Of a stretch of DNA of 64,000 bases, positions 1 to 9,284 are shown piece after piece (the stretch's first letter is position 1; each line of letters opens with the position of its first letter). The stretch lies in the NCBI RefSeq assembly GCF_003867015.1, contig NZ_CP032548.1:2175001-2239000 (forward strand). Direction: 5' to 3'. Source of the DNA: Tenacibaculum singaporense (GTDB lineage Bacteria > Bacteroidota > Bacteroidia > Flavobacteriales > Flavobacteriaceae). The position numbers and the translations under genes are program-made. The notes below the pieces were generated by a model, which searched no databases, had not been told where the DNA came from, and worked only from the letters and a program-made list of their open reading frames with translations.

Positions 1-2603
1 TTATTCTCGACTAAATCAGATTGGTTTCTGAAAACTAGTTTATCATCAAAAGCGTCTAGTAAGATAATACTATCAGTAGTTATTTTTCCTGATAAAATTT
101 CTTTAGATAATTGATTTAAAACTTCTTTTTGAATTACACGTTTTACAGGGCGAGCTCCAAATTCTGGTTGATAGCCTTTTATTGCTAAGTAAGCAATAGC
201 TTCATCGGTAGCATCAAAAGTTATGTTTTGTTGTGCAATCATCTTTTTAACACTATTCAATTGTAGTTTTACAATTTCTTTAATGTTAGCCTCTGATAAT
301 GGAGTGAACATAATAATATCATCAATTCTATTCAAGAATTCAGGTCTTACAGATTGTTTTAATAATCCTAAAACTTCTGTTTTTGCTAAGTCCATAGCTG
401 TATGGAAATCTCCTTTCATATTGTCAAAACTCTCCTGAATAATGTGACTTCCCATATTAGAGGTCATTATAATAATGGTGTTTTTAAAATCAGCAACACG
501 TCCTTTATTATCGGTTAATCTACCTTCATCTAATACTTGTAGTAAGATATTAAAGGTATCTGGATGCGCTTTTTCAATCTCGTCTAACAACACAACTGAA
601 TACGGTTTTCTTCTAACGGCTTCTGTTAATTGTCCACCTTCATCATAACCAACATACCCAGGAGGCGCACCTACCAACCTGCTTACCGAATGACGTTCTT
701 GGTACTCACTCATATCAATACGAGTCATGGCGTTTTCATCATCAAATAAATATTCTGCAAGGGCTTTGGCTAACTCAGTTTTACCAACTCCAGTAGTTCC
801 TAAGAATAGAAATGAACCAATAGGCTTGTTAGGATTTTGTAAACCTGATCTTGAACGACGAACCGCATCAGAAACAGCTTCTATTGCTTCTTCTTGACCA
901 ACAACACGTTTGTGTAATTCGTCCTCTAATAACAATAGCTTTTCACGCTCTGATTGTAACATTTTAGTAACAGGAACTCCAGTCCATTTAGCTACAACTT
1001 CAGCAATATCATCATAGGTTACTTCTTCTTTAATTAAAGAGTTTTCTTGTTGATTAGCTAAAACTTCTTGCTGTTTATCAAGCTCTTCTTGTGCATCTTT
1101 AATCTTTCCATAACGTAGCTCAGCAACTTTACCATAATCACCATTACGTTCGGCTTTTTCAGCTTCTAGTTTGTAGTTTTCTATATCAGTTTTTAAGTTC
1201 TGAATGGTATCTACAACACTTTTTTCAGATTGCCATTTTGCATTGATCTCATTACGTTCTTCTTTTAAATTAGCTAAATCGGCATTTAAAGATTTTAACT
1301 TAGTTTCATCGTTTTCACGTTTAATCGCCTCAATTTCAATTTCTAATTGCATTATTTTACGATCTAGTACATCTAATTCTTCTGGTTTAGAATTGATTTC
1401 CATACGTAATTTAGAAGCAGCTTCATCCATTAAGTCAATCGCTTTGTCAGGTAAAAAACGATTAGTAATATAACGTTGTGATAATTCTACAGCTCCAATA
1501 ATAGCTTCGTCTTTTATTCGAACTTTATGATGTGTTTCATATTTATCTTTAATACCACGTAAAATAGAGATAGCACTTTCAGTATCAGGCTCATCTACCA
1601 TTACTTTTTGAAAACGGCGTTCTAAGGCTTTGTCTTTTTCAAAGTACTTTTGATATTCATCTAGAGTAGTAGCTCCAATAGCTCTTAGCTCACCACGTGC
1701 TAAAGCAGGTTTTAAAATATTAGCAGCATCCATTGCACCTTGACCACCACCAGCACCTACTAAAGTGTGGATTTCATCAATAAATAAGACAATGTCTCCT
1801 TCAGACTTTGTAACTTCTTTTACAACCGATTTTAAACGCTCTTCAAATTCACCTTTATATTTGGCTCCAGCAATTAATGCTCCCATATCTAGAGAGAAAA
1901 TTTGTTTTTCCTTTAAGTTTTCAGGAACATCTCCACGAATAATTCGATGTGCTAATCCTTCAGCAATAGCTGTTTTACCAGTACCAGGTTCACCAACTAG
2001 AATCGGGTTGTTTTTAGTTCTACGTGATAAAATTTGTAATAAACGTCTAATTTCTTCATCACGACCAATTACAGGGTCTAATTTTCCGTCTTGTGCTAAT
2101 TGATTTAGGTTTTTAGCATACTTATTTAAAGAGTTATAGGTCTCTTCGGCACTTTGTGAGGTAACACGATTTCCTTTACGTAATTCTTCAATTGCTGCTT
2201 TTAAACTCTTTTCAGTAACACCTTGATCTTTTAAAACTTGTGCTATTTGACTTTTAGATTTAAAAATAGCCAAGATTAAGTGTTCAATAGAAACGTATTC
2301 ATCGTTCATTTTTTTGGCGATGATAGATGCTTCATTTAATGTTTTATTAGCTTCGCGAGAAAGCATTAAATCAGCACCAGTAACTTTAGAAAAACTTTCT
2401 AATTGTTTATCTAATACTTGCTGTATAATATCAACGTTAATATTGAGTTTCTTTAAAATGAAAGGAAGTACATTTTCATCGACTAAAAATAAAGCTTTGA
2501 AAATGTGTTCATTTTCTATAAGGTTGTTACCATAGCTTTGCGCTAATTGTTGCGCTTGCTGTATGGTTTCTTGTGATTTTATTGTATAATTGTTAAAATT
2601 CAT
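1..2603 (-). CDS. clpB: ATP-dependent disaggregase ClpB (C-terminus cut by window edge)
   Basis: This is the cytoplasmic Hsp100 disaggregase that works with DnaK/DnaJ to rescue aggregated proteins. I translated it by hand: 867 codons are visible from ATG at 2603, and the frame is still open at base 1, so only the last few residues are missing (family length is about 865-870). Visible in order: the Clp N-domain repeats (about 1-145), a first AAA module with Walker A GEPGTGKTA, Walker B LFIDEIHTLVG and a pore loop in GAKYKGEFEERL, the coiled-coil middle domain, and a second AAA module with GTTGVGKTE and VVLLDEIEKAHPD. The middle domain separates ClpB from ClpA and ClpX. It stands alone and is divergent from ytxJ. 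A short palindrome lies in its leader region. Confidence 0.97.
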   Translation of the reverse strand, partial: MNFNNYTIKSQETIQQAQQLAQSYGNNLIENEHIFKALFLVDENVLPFILKKLNINVDIIQQVLDKQLESFSKVTGADLMLSREANKTLNEASIIAKKMNDEYVSIEHLILAIFKSKSQIAQVLKDQGVTEKSLKAAIEELRKGNRVTSQSAEETYNSLNKYAKNLNQLAQDGKLDPVIGRDEEIRRLLQILSRRTKNNPILVGEPGTGKTAIAEGLAHRIIRGDVPENLKEKQIFSLDMGALIAGAKYKGEFEERLKSVVKEVTKSEGDIVLFIDEIHTLVGAGGGQGAMDAANILKPALARGELRAIGATTLDEYQKYFEKDKALERRFQKVMVDEPDTESAISILRGIKDKYETHHKVRIKDEAIIGAVELSQRYITNRFLPDKAIDLMDEAASKLRMEINSKPEELDVLDRKIMQLEIEIEAIKRENDETKLKSLNADLANLKEERNEINAKWQSEKSVVDTIQNLKTDIENYKLEAEKAERNGDYGKVAELRYGKIKDAQEELDKQQEVLANQQENSLIKEEVTYDDIAEVVAKWTGVPVTKMLQSEREKLLLLEDELHKRVVGQEEAIEAVSDAVRRSRSGLQNPNKPIGSFLFLGTTGVGKTELAKALAEYLFDDENAMTRIDMSEYQERHSVSRLVGAPPGYVGYDEGGQLTEAVRRKPYSVVLLDEIEKAHPDTFNILLQVLDEGRLTDNKGRVADFKNTIIIMTSNMGSHIIQESFDNMKGDFHTAMDLAKTEVLGLLKQSVRPEFLNRIDDIIMFTPLSEANIKEIVKLQLNSVKKMIAQQNITFDATDEAIAYLAIKGYQPEFGARPVKRVIQKEVLNQLSKEILSGKITTDSIILLDAFDDKLVFRNQSDLVEN

Positions 2604-2669
2604 ATCGTTTTTATTTTTTTTCTCTATAAAAGTCAAATTCAGTACCAATTGATTTTTTTAAAAAATAAG

Positions 2670-2682
2670 AGACATTTTGTCT
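2670..2682. promoter_or_regulatory. Short palindrome upstream of clpB
   Basis: AGACA-TTT-TGTCT is a perfect 5-bp inverted repeat 67 bp upstream of the clpB start codon, in the divergent clpB/ytxJ region. It could be an operator for either gene. It is not the CIRCE sequence and it is short, so chance is a real possibility. Confidence 0.2.
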
Positions 2683-2760
2683 TTAAAAACAAGTTTTTTA
2701 TGACTTTTTGACTGGTAGAGTGATAGTTAAGAACAATAATGTTATTAAAATAAGAATTTA

Positions 2761-3153
2761 ATGGGAGTATTAAACACTATTTTTGGAAGAAAAGACAAAA
2801 ATAAAGAAGGAGAAGAGTCATTTATTAACTGGACTCCATTAACATCGATAGAGCAAATAAAAGAGATAAAAGAATTATCGAATAAACAACCAATTGCTAT
2901 TTTTAAACATTCAACAAGGTGTGGAATTAGTAGTATGGTAATTAAACGTTTTGTAAACAGTTTTGATGAGGAATTAAAAGATTTTAAAGTGTATTATCTT
3001 GACTTACTCAGTTATAGAGATGTTTCTAATGAAATAGGGTATACATTTCAGGTTTTACATCAATCTCCTCAGTTGTTGGTAGTTAAAAATGGAGAAGTAA
3101 TTTCGCATGCTTCTCATTATGATATTGCTCGTATTGATTTGAAAAAAATCTAA
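2761..3153 (+). CDS. ytxJ: Bacillithiol-system redox protein YtxJ
   Basis: A small thioredoxin-fold protein of the YtxJ (DUF2847) family, known to co-occur with bacillithiol biosynthesis and thought to act as a monothiol bacilliredoxin in the cytoplasm. The 130 residues fit the family length. The active site is FKHSTRCGISS with a single cysteine at residue 54, preceded by a beta strand, and the typical cis-proline strand follows in HQSPQLLVV. The gene is divergent from clpB and is followed 70 bp later by the helicase gene, which has its own promoter element. The presence of YtxJ implies that this organism uses bacillithiol. The family call is firm; the exact substrate is not known. Confidence 0.9.
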   Translation: MGVLNTIFGRKDKNKEGEESFINWTPLTSIEQIKEIKELSNKQPIAIFKHSTRCGISSMVIKRFVNSFDEELKDFKVYYLDLLSYRDVSNEIGYTFQVLHQSPQLLVVKNGEVISHASHYDIARIDLKKI

Positions 3154-3193
3154 AAAAGATGCCATTTTTAATGGGATTTCCTTAAATACCTCG

Positions 3194-3201
3194 TATTTTT
3201 G
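3194..3201 (+). promoter_or_regulatory. Bacteroidetes -7 promoter element for the helicase gene
   Basis: TATTTTTG matches the Bacteroidetes -7 consensus TANNTTTG exactly and lies 22 bp before the TTG start codon at 3224. No clear TTG -33 box is visible, so this is a moderate call. Confidence 0.5.
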
Positions 3202-3223
3202 CATATTTCAAAATTATAGAGAT

Positions 3224-4780
3224 TTGAGTAACGAAACAGCAACTTCACAACCAAAGAAAGGAAAGAATCTATACGATTATCAAAAAGAAGCATTGCACAA
3301 AATTTTCAAAAGTTTTGAGAATGCCCCCGAAAATTACCATTTACTTTATCAACTACCTACAGGAGGAGGAAAGACCGTTATTTTCTCTGAAATTACACGT
3401 CAATACTTGAAACATTATCAAAAGAAAGTATTGATAATGACACACCGAATAGAATTGTGTAAGCAAACAGCAAAAATGCTTAAAGAATTTGGTGTAGTAA
3501 ATAAAATTATAGACAGTAAGGCAAGTTTAGATGACCAAGATGAGTTTGATTGCTTTGTGGCTATGGTAGAGACTTTAAACAATCGTTTAAATGACGATAT
3601 GTTGGATATATCGGATGTTGGTTTAGTAATTATTGATGAGGCACACTATAACTCTTTTACTAAACTATTTAAATTCTTTGATAAGTCTTTTATTTTAGGC
3701 GTAACAGCAACTCCTTTAAGTTCAAATATTAAGCTTCCTATGAAGGACAATTACGACGAACTTATTGATGGAGAAAGTATTGGGTCTTTAATTCAAAATG
3801 AATATTTAGCGAAAGCAAATATCTATTCTTATAATGTAGGGTTAACTTCATTAGAAGTAGGGGCGAATGGTGATTATACCGTAAAATCATCTGAAGATTT
3901 ATATACAAACACAGATATGCTTTCAAAGCTTTTACAAGCTTATGAAGAAAGAGCAAAAGGAACAAAAACCTTGATTTTTAATAACGGTATTAATACATCA
4001 CTACATGTGTATGATACTTTTAAAAGAGCAGGCTATCCAATTGCACATTTAGATAACACAAACACTAAAAAGGAACGTGATTTTATCTTAAAATGGTTTC
4101 ATAAAACACCTAATGCTATAATTACTTCGGTAAGTATCTTAACAACAGGGTTTGATGAGCCTTCTGTACAGTCAATTATTCTGAATAGAGCAACGAAATC
4201 ATTAACCTTATATTACCAGATGATTGGTCGTGGTTCTCGTATTTTACCTGGGAAATCAGAATTTAATGTAATTGATCTAGGGAATAATTTCCATCGTTTT
4301 GGACCTTGGGGAGCCGATTTAGATTGGCAAAAAATGTTTAGAGCACCAAATTTCTATTTGGATAATTTATTATCTGATGAAGAAATAGAAAGTGACTTTA
4401 GATATGAGTTGCCAGCAGATGTTAAAGCAGAATTTGCTAACTCAGAAGATTTGTATTTTGATGTTAAAAAAGTATATAGAGATACTATTCAAGGGGGTGA
4501 ATCTTCAAAAAGAGTTCTAGAAAAATCAATCGAGCACCACGCTAAAATGTGTGTTGAAAATAGTGAAGATGTTTTTGATGCTTTAATATTAGCAAAAATG
4601 TTGGGAGGTGATATTGATGATCGAATTTTTAGGTATTCAAAGTGTATATCAAAGAGTACTCATAATTTCATTGATTGGTTACAAGATGACTATCGTAAAA
4701 AATTAAATAGTTATTTACGAAGTAATTTTGATGAAGTATATGAGCAAATTCACGGACACCCACCACCAGAGGAAGAGTAA
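3224..4780 (+). CDS. DEAD/DEAH-box superfamily 2 helicase
   Basis: A 518-residue SF2 helicase or translocase. The Q-like region around YDYQKEAL is followed by Walker A PTGGGKT (residues 45-51), motif II DEAH (138-141), motif III GVTATPL, and a C-terminal RecA domain ending in motif VI QMIGRGSR. It resembles the UvrB/RecQ-like type III helicases that stand alone in many flavobacterial chromosomes, where the role is unassigned; DNA or RNA repair is plausible. The start is TTG at 3224: no in-frame ATG precedes the Q-like region, and a promoter element lies just upstream. It converges on fahA with a shared terminator between them. Confidence 0.88.
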   Translation: MSNETATSQPKKGKNLYDYQKEALHKIFKSFENAPENYHLLYQLPTGGGKTVIFSEITRQYLKHYQKKVLIMTHRIELCKQTAKMLKEFGVVNKIIDSKASLDDQDEFDCFVAMVETLNNRLNDDMLDISDVGLVIIDEAHYNSFTKLFKFFDKSFILGVTATPLSSNIKLPMKDNYDELIDGESIGSLIQNEYLAKANIYSYNVGLTSLEVGANGDYTVKSSEDLYTNTDMLSKLLQAYEERAKGTKTLIFNNGINTSLHVYDTFKRAGYPIAHLDNTNTKKERDFILKWFHKTPNAIITSVSILTTGFDEPSVQSIILNRATKSLTLYYQMIGRGSRILPGKSEFNVIDLGNNFHRFGPWGADLDWQKMFRAPNFYLDNLLSDEEIESDFRYELPADVKAEFANSEDLYFDVKKVYRDTIQGGESSKRVLEKSIEHHAKMCVENSEDVFDALILAKMLGGDIDDRIFRYSKCISKSTHNFIDWLQDDYRKKLNSYLRSNFDEVYEQIHGHPPPEEE

Positions 4781-4790
4781 AAGTCAAAAT

Positions 4791-4824
4791 AAAAAAATCC
4801 AGTTCAAAAGAACTGGATTTTTTT
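4791..4824. terminator. Bidirectional terminator between the helicase gene and fahA
   Basis: A perfect 15-bp stem (AAAAAAATCCAGTTC paired with its complement) around an AAAA loop, with an A-run on one side and a T-run on the other. It lies between two convergent genes and can serve both strands. Confidence 0.93.
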
Positions 4825-4847
4825 ATGTACAATTTTGATTAAAACGT

Positions 4848-6125
4848 TTATTTAGCAGGCAAAATTTTACCTAAGCATTCACCAAAACCAATACGGATTT
4901 TTTCATTTTTACAGTAACCGCGCATAATAACTGTATCGTTATCATTAATAAATTTACGCTCACTACCATCATTCATTTTAATAGGATTTTGACCTCTCCA
5001 AGTTAATTCTAGCATAGATCCAAAGCTATCCTGAGTAGGTCCAGAAATAGTACCACTACCCATCATATCACCTGCATTTACAGGACATCCGTTTACCGTG
5101 TGATGCGCTAATTGTTGTACCATTGTCCAGTACATATACTTAAAGTTAGAGTTACATACAACAGTTTCTTCTTTACCCTCTGGTTGAATAGCCATTTGTA
5201 AATTGATGTCGTAACTATCTTTTCCTTCTTTCTTTAGGTAAGGTAATGGTTCGTATACTTGTTTAGGGTTGTCTACTCTAAAAGGTTCTAAAGCATCTAA
5301 GGTTACAATCCATGGAGAGATTGTTGAAGCAAAATTCTTTCCTAAGAAAGGCCCTAATGGAACATATTCCCAAGCTTGAATATCACGAGCAGACCAGTCA
5401 TTAAATAATACCAATCCAAAGATATATTCTTCTGCTTCTTCAATAGGAATTCTGTCCCCTAAATCGTTTGCTACTGTTGTAATAAACGCCATTTCTAATT
5501 CAAAATCTAATAATTTTGAAGGTCCAAAGTTAGGTGTAGTTTCTCCCTCACTAGGACGTTGTTGTCCTACAGGACGACGAATTGGAGTTCCAGAAGGTAC
5601 AATTGAAGAGCTTCTTCCGTGGTAACCGATAGGTATTTGTAGCCAGTTTGGTAGTAACGCATTTTCAGGATCTCTAAATAAACTACCTACATTAGTTGCA
5701 TGTTCTTTACTGGCATAAAAATCGGTATAATCTCCTACAGCTACAGGAAGTTGCATTTCAACTTCATCCATTCTAAAGATTATCTTGTCTTTATGCTCAG
5801 CATTATCTCTTAGTTTACTATTTTTTACATCAAAAATATCAGCAATTCTATTACGAACTAAACGCCATGTCTTGCGTCCATCAGCTATAAAATCATTTAA
5901 GGTATCTTGTAAAAAGATATCATCTGTTAACGGAATTCCATCAAAATATCCTAATTGATGTAAGGCACCTAAATCAATTGCGTAATCACCAATTCTTGTA
6001 CCAATCGTTATGATATCATCTTTAGTTAGAAAAACCCCAAAAGGTATGTTTTGAATAGGGAAATCTGAGTTTTCAGCTACAGTTAACCAAGATTTTCTAT
6101 TCGGGTTATTAGCAGTTATTTCCAT
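4848..6125 (-). CDS. fahA: Fumarylacetoacetase
   Basis: This enzyme hydrolyses fumarylacetoacetate to fumarate and acetoacetate, the last step of tyrosine catabolism. The 425 residues match the family. The metal-binding acids are in place: Asp in VGDYTDFY (about 132-135), the ELE pair of LDFELEMAF (209 and 211) and Asp in FNDWSARD (243). The N-terminal SH3-like domain precedes the FAH barrel. It is a single gene here; homogentisate dioxygenase and related genes are not in the window. A good promoter match (TTG, 21 bp, TAGGTTTG) lies upstream. Glyoxalase-like FAH relatives are excluded by the length and the two-domain architecture. Confidence 0.96.
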   Translation of the reverse strand: MEITANNPNRKSWLTVAENSDFPIQNIPFGVFLTKDDIITIGTRIGDYAIDLGALHQLGYFDGIPLTDDIFLQDTLNDFIADGRKTWRLVRNRIADIFDVKNSKLRDNAEHKDKIIFRMDEVEMQLPVAVGDYTDFYASKEHATNVGSLFRDPENALLPNWLQIPIGYHGRSSSIVPSGTPIRRPVGQQRPSEGETTPNFGPSKLLDFELEMAFITTVANDLGDRIPIEEAEEYIFGLVLFNDWSARDIQAWEYVPLGPFLGKNFASTISPWIVTLDALEPFRVDNPKQVYEPLPYLKKEGKDSYDINLQMAIQPEGKEETVVCNSNFKYMYWTMVQQLAHHTVNGCPVNAGDMMGSGTISGPTQDSFGSMLELTWRGQNPIKMNDGSERKFINDNDTVIMRGYCKNEKIRIGFGECLGKILPAK

Positions 6126-6149
6126 TTATCGTTTTTGTTATATTTTCAT

Positions 6150-6181
6150 CAAACCTACATATTTTTTTCAATTTACCCCAA
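6150..6181 (-). promoter_or_regulatory. fahA promoter
   Basis: Read on the minus strand: TTG (6181-6179), a 21-bp spacer, then TAGGTTTG (6157-6150). Both boxes match the Bacteroidetes vegetative consensus, and the -7 box lies 24 bp before the fahA start codon. This is one of the best promoter matches in the window. Confidence 0.65.
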
Positions 6182-6207
6182 AAAGATGAGTAAAAAAAAT
6201 GTGAAAG

Positions 6208-6268
6208 TATTTTTGTAGATACTTCTTGTAAAATCCATATAATTTGAATAATAAAATTAGTACTTTTG
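6208..6268 (+). promoter_or_regulatory. glyA promoter region (two -7 elements)
   Basis: Two exact TANNTTTG matches precede glyA: TATTTTTG at 6208-6215 and TACTTTTG at 6261-6268. The second lies 25 bp before the ATG and is the likelier one in use. A TTG at 6244-6246 is only 14 bp upstream of it, shorter than the usual spacing. Confidence 0.5.
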
Positions 6269-6293
6269 GCTACTTTATGTAACAACACACAAC

Positions 6294-7568
6294 ATGCAAA
6301 AAGATCATCAAATATTTGATTTAATTCAAGAAGAAAAAGAACGTCAACTAAACGGTTTAGAGTTGATTGCTTCTGAAAATTTTGTAAGCGACCAAGTAAT
6401 GGAAGCTCAAGGATCAGTTTTAACCAATAAATATGCTGAAGGATACCCAGGTAAACGTTATTACGGAGGATGTGAAGTAGTAGATATCGTTGAGCAAATT
6501 GCGATTGATAGAGCTAAAGAATTATTTGGAGCTGAGTATGTAAACGTACAACCACACTCTGGAAGTCAAGCAAATACAGCGGTTTTTGCTGCTTGTTTAC
6601 AACCAGGAGACACTATTTTAGGATTTGATTTATCTCATGGTGGTCACTTAACTCACGGTTCACCAGTAAACTTTTCTGGTAAATTATACAATCCAGTATT
6701 TTATGGTGTAGATAAAGAAACGGGGTATATTGATTATAATCATTTAGAGCAGCAAGCTAAAGAGCATAAACCAAAATTAATTATTGCAGGAGCTTCAGCA
6801 TATTCTCGTGATATAGACTTTAAGAAGTTTAGAGAAATTGCCGATAGTGTTGGTGCTATTTTAATGGCTGACATTTCACACCCAGCAGGATTAATTGCAA
6901 AAGGAATTTTATCTGATCCGTTACCTCACTGTCATATTGTTACCACAACAACTCACAAAACGTTACGTGGACCTCGCGGGGGAATGATTATGATTGGAAA
7001 AGATTTTGAAAATCCATTCGGGTTAAAATTAAAATCAGGAAAATTAAAGAAAATGTCTACATTGATTAATTCTGCGGTATTCCCAGGAAATCAAGGTGGA
7101 CCATTAGAGCACGTTATTGCTGCAAAAGCAATTGCTTTTGGTGAGGCATTAACAGATGAGTTCTTAGAATATCAAATTAAAGTAAAAGAAAATGCCCAAG
7201 CAATGGCTAAAGCATTTGTAGCAAAAGGATATGAAATTATTTCTGGAGGTACAGACAACCATTGTATGTTAATTGATTTACGTAATAAAAACATTACAGG
7301 TAAAGCTGCTGAAGAAGCTTTAGGAAAAGCTGAGATTACTGTAAATAAGAACATGGTTCCTTTTGATACAGAATCTCCATTCGTAACTTCAGGTATTCGT
7401 TTAGGAACTGCTGCTGTTACTACTCGTGGTTTAAAAGAAGCAGATATGGAAGTAATCGTTGACTTAGTTGATGAAGCGTTAATGAATGCTGATAATGATG
7501 AAGTATTAGAGGCAATAGGAGAGAAGGTGTATGATTTAATGCATGACAGACGCTTGTTTATTATGTAG
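6294..7568 (+). CDS. glyA: Serine hydroxymethyltransferase
   Basis: A PLP enzyme that interconverts serine plus tetrahydrofolate with glycine plus methylene-tetrahydrofolate, the main source of one-carbon units. The 424 residues are standard length. Visible are the N-terminal LIASENF motif, [13 protein letters not shown] for substrate binding, and the PLP lysine at residue 222 in [14 protein letters not shown]. The gene is monocistronic, with its own promoter upstream and a terminator downstream, and it converges on the minus-strand gene at 7659. The reading is unambiguous. Confidence 0.98.
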   Translation: MQKDHQIFDLIQEEKERQLNGLELIASENFVSDQVMEAQGSVLTNKYAEGYPGKRYYGGCEVVDIVEQIAIDRAKELFGAEYVNVQPHSGSQANTAVFAACLQPGDTILGFDLSHGGHLTHGSPVNFSGKLYNPVFYGVDKETGYIDYNHLEQQAKEHKPKLIIAGASAYSRDIDFKKFREIADSVGAILMADISHPAGLIAKGILSDPLPHCHIVTTTTHKTLRGPRGGMIMIGKDFENPFGLKLKSGKLKKMSTLINSAVFPGNQGGPLEHVIAAKAIAFGEALTDEFLEYQIKVKENAQAMAKAFVAKGYEIISGGTDNHCMLIDLRNKNITGKAAEEALGKAEITVNKNMVPFDTESPFVTSGIRLGTAAVTTRGLKEADMEVIVDLVDEALMNADNDEVLEAIGEKVYDLMHDRRLFIM

Positions 7569-7595
7569 AAGAAGTCTCTTCAAATAAGTATAAAT

Positions 7596-7632
7596 AAAAA
7601 GGTCGCTCTAAAATGTTTTATAGCGATCTTTT
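7596..7632. terminator. Terminator between glyA and the 7659-8345 gene
   Basis: AAAAAGGTCGCT pairs with AGCGATCTTTTT (one G-T wobble), with an A-run on one side and a T-run on the other. It lies between convergent genes, so it probably works in both directions. Confidence 0.8.
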
Positions 7633-7658
7633 TTTATTGTTTGTAAGTTTCAATAATG

Positions 7659-8345
7659 TTAATTATAGGCTTTTACATCTCCCATATCTAGAATACCAAC
7701 TGGCATTTCATGTTTTGTTGGTAGTATTGCCCCAGATTCAGTTGTAATCCAGTCACTCCATGTGGCTTCCATTCCGCCTGTAGGGATTATAGAAACCCAC
7801 ATTTTATAACTGGTAGGTCTGCCGTTTTCGTCTAAAATCCATAAATAAGAATCTCCTGGAGTTGATCCTCCCGTAGTATAAGTAATCAATAAAGCATCTT
7901 TCCCTTCATATTGTGTAATTCTACGTTCAATTCCGTTTTCAAATACTTTATAGGGAGCCACTAACCAAAAACTATCATTGTTAAAGTAGTCTATTGCTTT
8001 TTGAAGTATTTCGTTGTCTTTAACTTCTTTTTCGTTTACTAAAACAACACTTTTTTCGGGGCTTTTTGTGTGTAAGGTTACTTTATTGGTGTCCCAAGAT
8101 ACTTCAACAATGTTTTCTTGTTTGTCCCATTTATAAAAATGTTTTCCTCTAAAACTCCACTCAATAAAACGAGTATCTTTATAAGCTTCATAATTCAATG
8201 CTTCAAGCATTTTAGTAGCTAAAGCATCTGCTTCAGGTCCTTGTTCACCTGTAGGAAGACTTTCATTGTTTTTAAAATAAAAAACAGCTAATACAATAGC
8301 TCCAATTAGCAATAGTATCCCTAATACTTTAAATAACTTCTTCAT
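7659..8345 (-). CDS. Membrane-anchored protein of unknown function
   Basis: A 228-residue protein with a short N-terminal hydrophobic helix (about 6-24) after two lysines. There is no lipobox cysteine, so it is probably anchored to the inner membrane with the rest in the periplasm. The body is rich in aromatic residues and beta strands (for example RFIEWSFRGKHFYKW), ending near a Gly-Met-Asp tail. I do not recognise a catalytic motif. Its start overlaps the end of the ATP-grasp gene by 17 bp, so the two are co-transcribed and probably translationally coupled. That is the only functional hint. Similar proteins occur as hypothetical proteins in flavobacteria. Confidence 0.8.
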   Translation of the reverse strand: MKKLFKVLGILLLIGAIVLAVFYFKNNESLPTGEQGPEADALATKMLEALNYEAYKDTRFIEWSFRGKHFYKWDKQENIVEVSWDTNKVTLHTKSPEKSVVLVNEKEVKDNEILQKAIDYFNNDSFWLVAPYKVFENGIERRITQYEGKDALLITYTTGGSTPGDSYLWILDENGRPTSYKMWVSIIPTGGMEATWSDWITTESGAILPTKHEMPVGILDMGDVKAYN

Positions 8346-9246
8346 TTTTATTTGTTAATTGTTTAATTCCTTTAGCTAATTCATCTGCTGCGGCAGGGTA
8401 ATTTCTAAACCAAAGCTCTGGTTCAATTAGTTCTAATTCAGCAATAGCTAATTTACCATAATTATCAGTAAAAATATCAACACGTGCATAAATAGGAGTT
8501 TCTACACAAGCTTTAACAGCATTTTCAGCAAAAGCGATTTCTTCTTTAGTAGGTATGTAGTTGTGAACTGAGCCTCCAAAATCGTCTTGCACTCTAAAGT
8601 CTCCTGATTTTGCTATTTTTAAAACAGCGTGTGTAAACTTACCATTCATAACCATTAACGAAATTTCTCCTTTTTCAATTATGTTATACTGAAAAGGCTG
8701 GATAATCATAGCTTCTTCTGTTATTAACGAAGAGAAAGTCTCTTCATATTCGTTTATATTTTCTGAATTGATTTTGTAAGTGTGTCTCGCAGCACCAGAA
8801 ATACAAGGTTTTAAAACAAAATCTTTTAAATCATACTTTAGAGAAAGTTCTTTTAATGTAGACTGTGTTCCTTTTTCAATGAAATAGGACTCACAAATAT
8901 GAATTCCGTTTTGTTGTAAGTCTTGTAAATAATGTTTATCAATATTCCAACGAATAATTTTTTCCGAATTTAATAGTGTTGTTTGTTTACTTACAGTATT
9001 TAACCATTTTGAAAATTCAGGAAATCGATCAAAATAATCCCAAGTGGTTCTAAACAAAATATACTTTGTTGTGGACCAATCAAAAGTAGCATCATCCCAT
9101 GAGAGACGAGCTACTTTTAAACCTTGATTTTCAAGAGCTGTTTTGACATAATTGTCTTCATCTAATACATTCTGGATATAGTTGTCAAGATTTTGAGGGT
9201 TTACATACCTCTTATCTGTGAGAATAATAACATCGTAATTTTTCAT
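8329..9246 (-). CDS. ATP-grasp family ligase (RimK/glutathione-synthetase-like)
   Basis: A 305-residue protein with the overall plan of an ATP-grasp carboxylate-amine ligase: an N-terminal Rossmann-like part with a conserved TTWDYFDR segment, a central nucleotide-binding part (FVLKPCISGAARHTYKI corresponds to the lysine strand and glycine-rich loop), then an acid-rich metal-binding end, with YARVDIFTD and ELELIEPELWFR. Enzymes of this type join an acyl phosphate to an amine or thiol. The substrate here is unknown. It is the first gene of a pair, overlapping the 228-residue membrane protein gene by 17 bp. The fold call is good; no pathway can be assigned. Confidence 0.82.
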   Translation of the reverse strand: MKNYDVIILTDKRYVNPQNLDNYIQNVLDEDNYVKTALENQGLKVARLSWDDATFDWSTTKYILFRTTWDYFDRFPEFSKWLNTVSKQTTLLNSEKIIRWNIDKHYLQDLQQNGIHICESYFIEKGTQSTLKELSLKYDLKDFVLKPCISGAARHTYKINSENINEYEETFSSLITEEAMIIQPFQYNIIEKGEISLMVMNGKFTHAVLKIAKSGDFRVQDDFGGSVHNYIPTKEEIAFAENAVKACVETPIYARVDIFTDNYGKLAIAELELIEPELWFRNYPAAADELAKGIKQLTNKNEEVI

Positions 9247-9284
9247 ATATGCAATGTAGCGCTATTTTTAAAGTTATAAAATGC

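Noticed and set aside
3762..3965. Frames opposite or inside confirmed genes, such as this one in the helicase gene
   Set aside because: They lie wholly inside strong coding sequences on the other strand or frame and have no supporting motifs.
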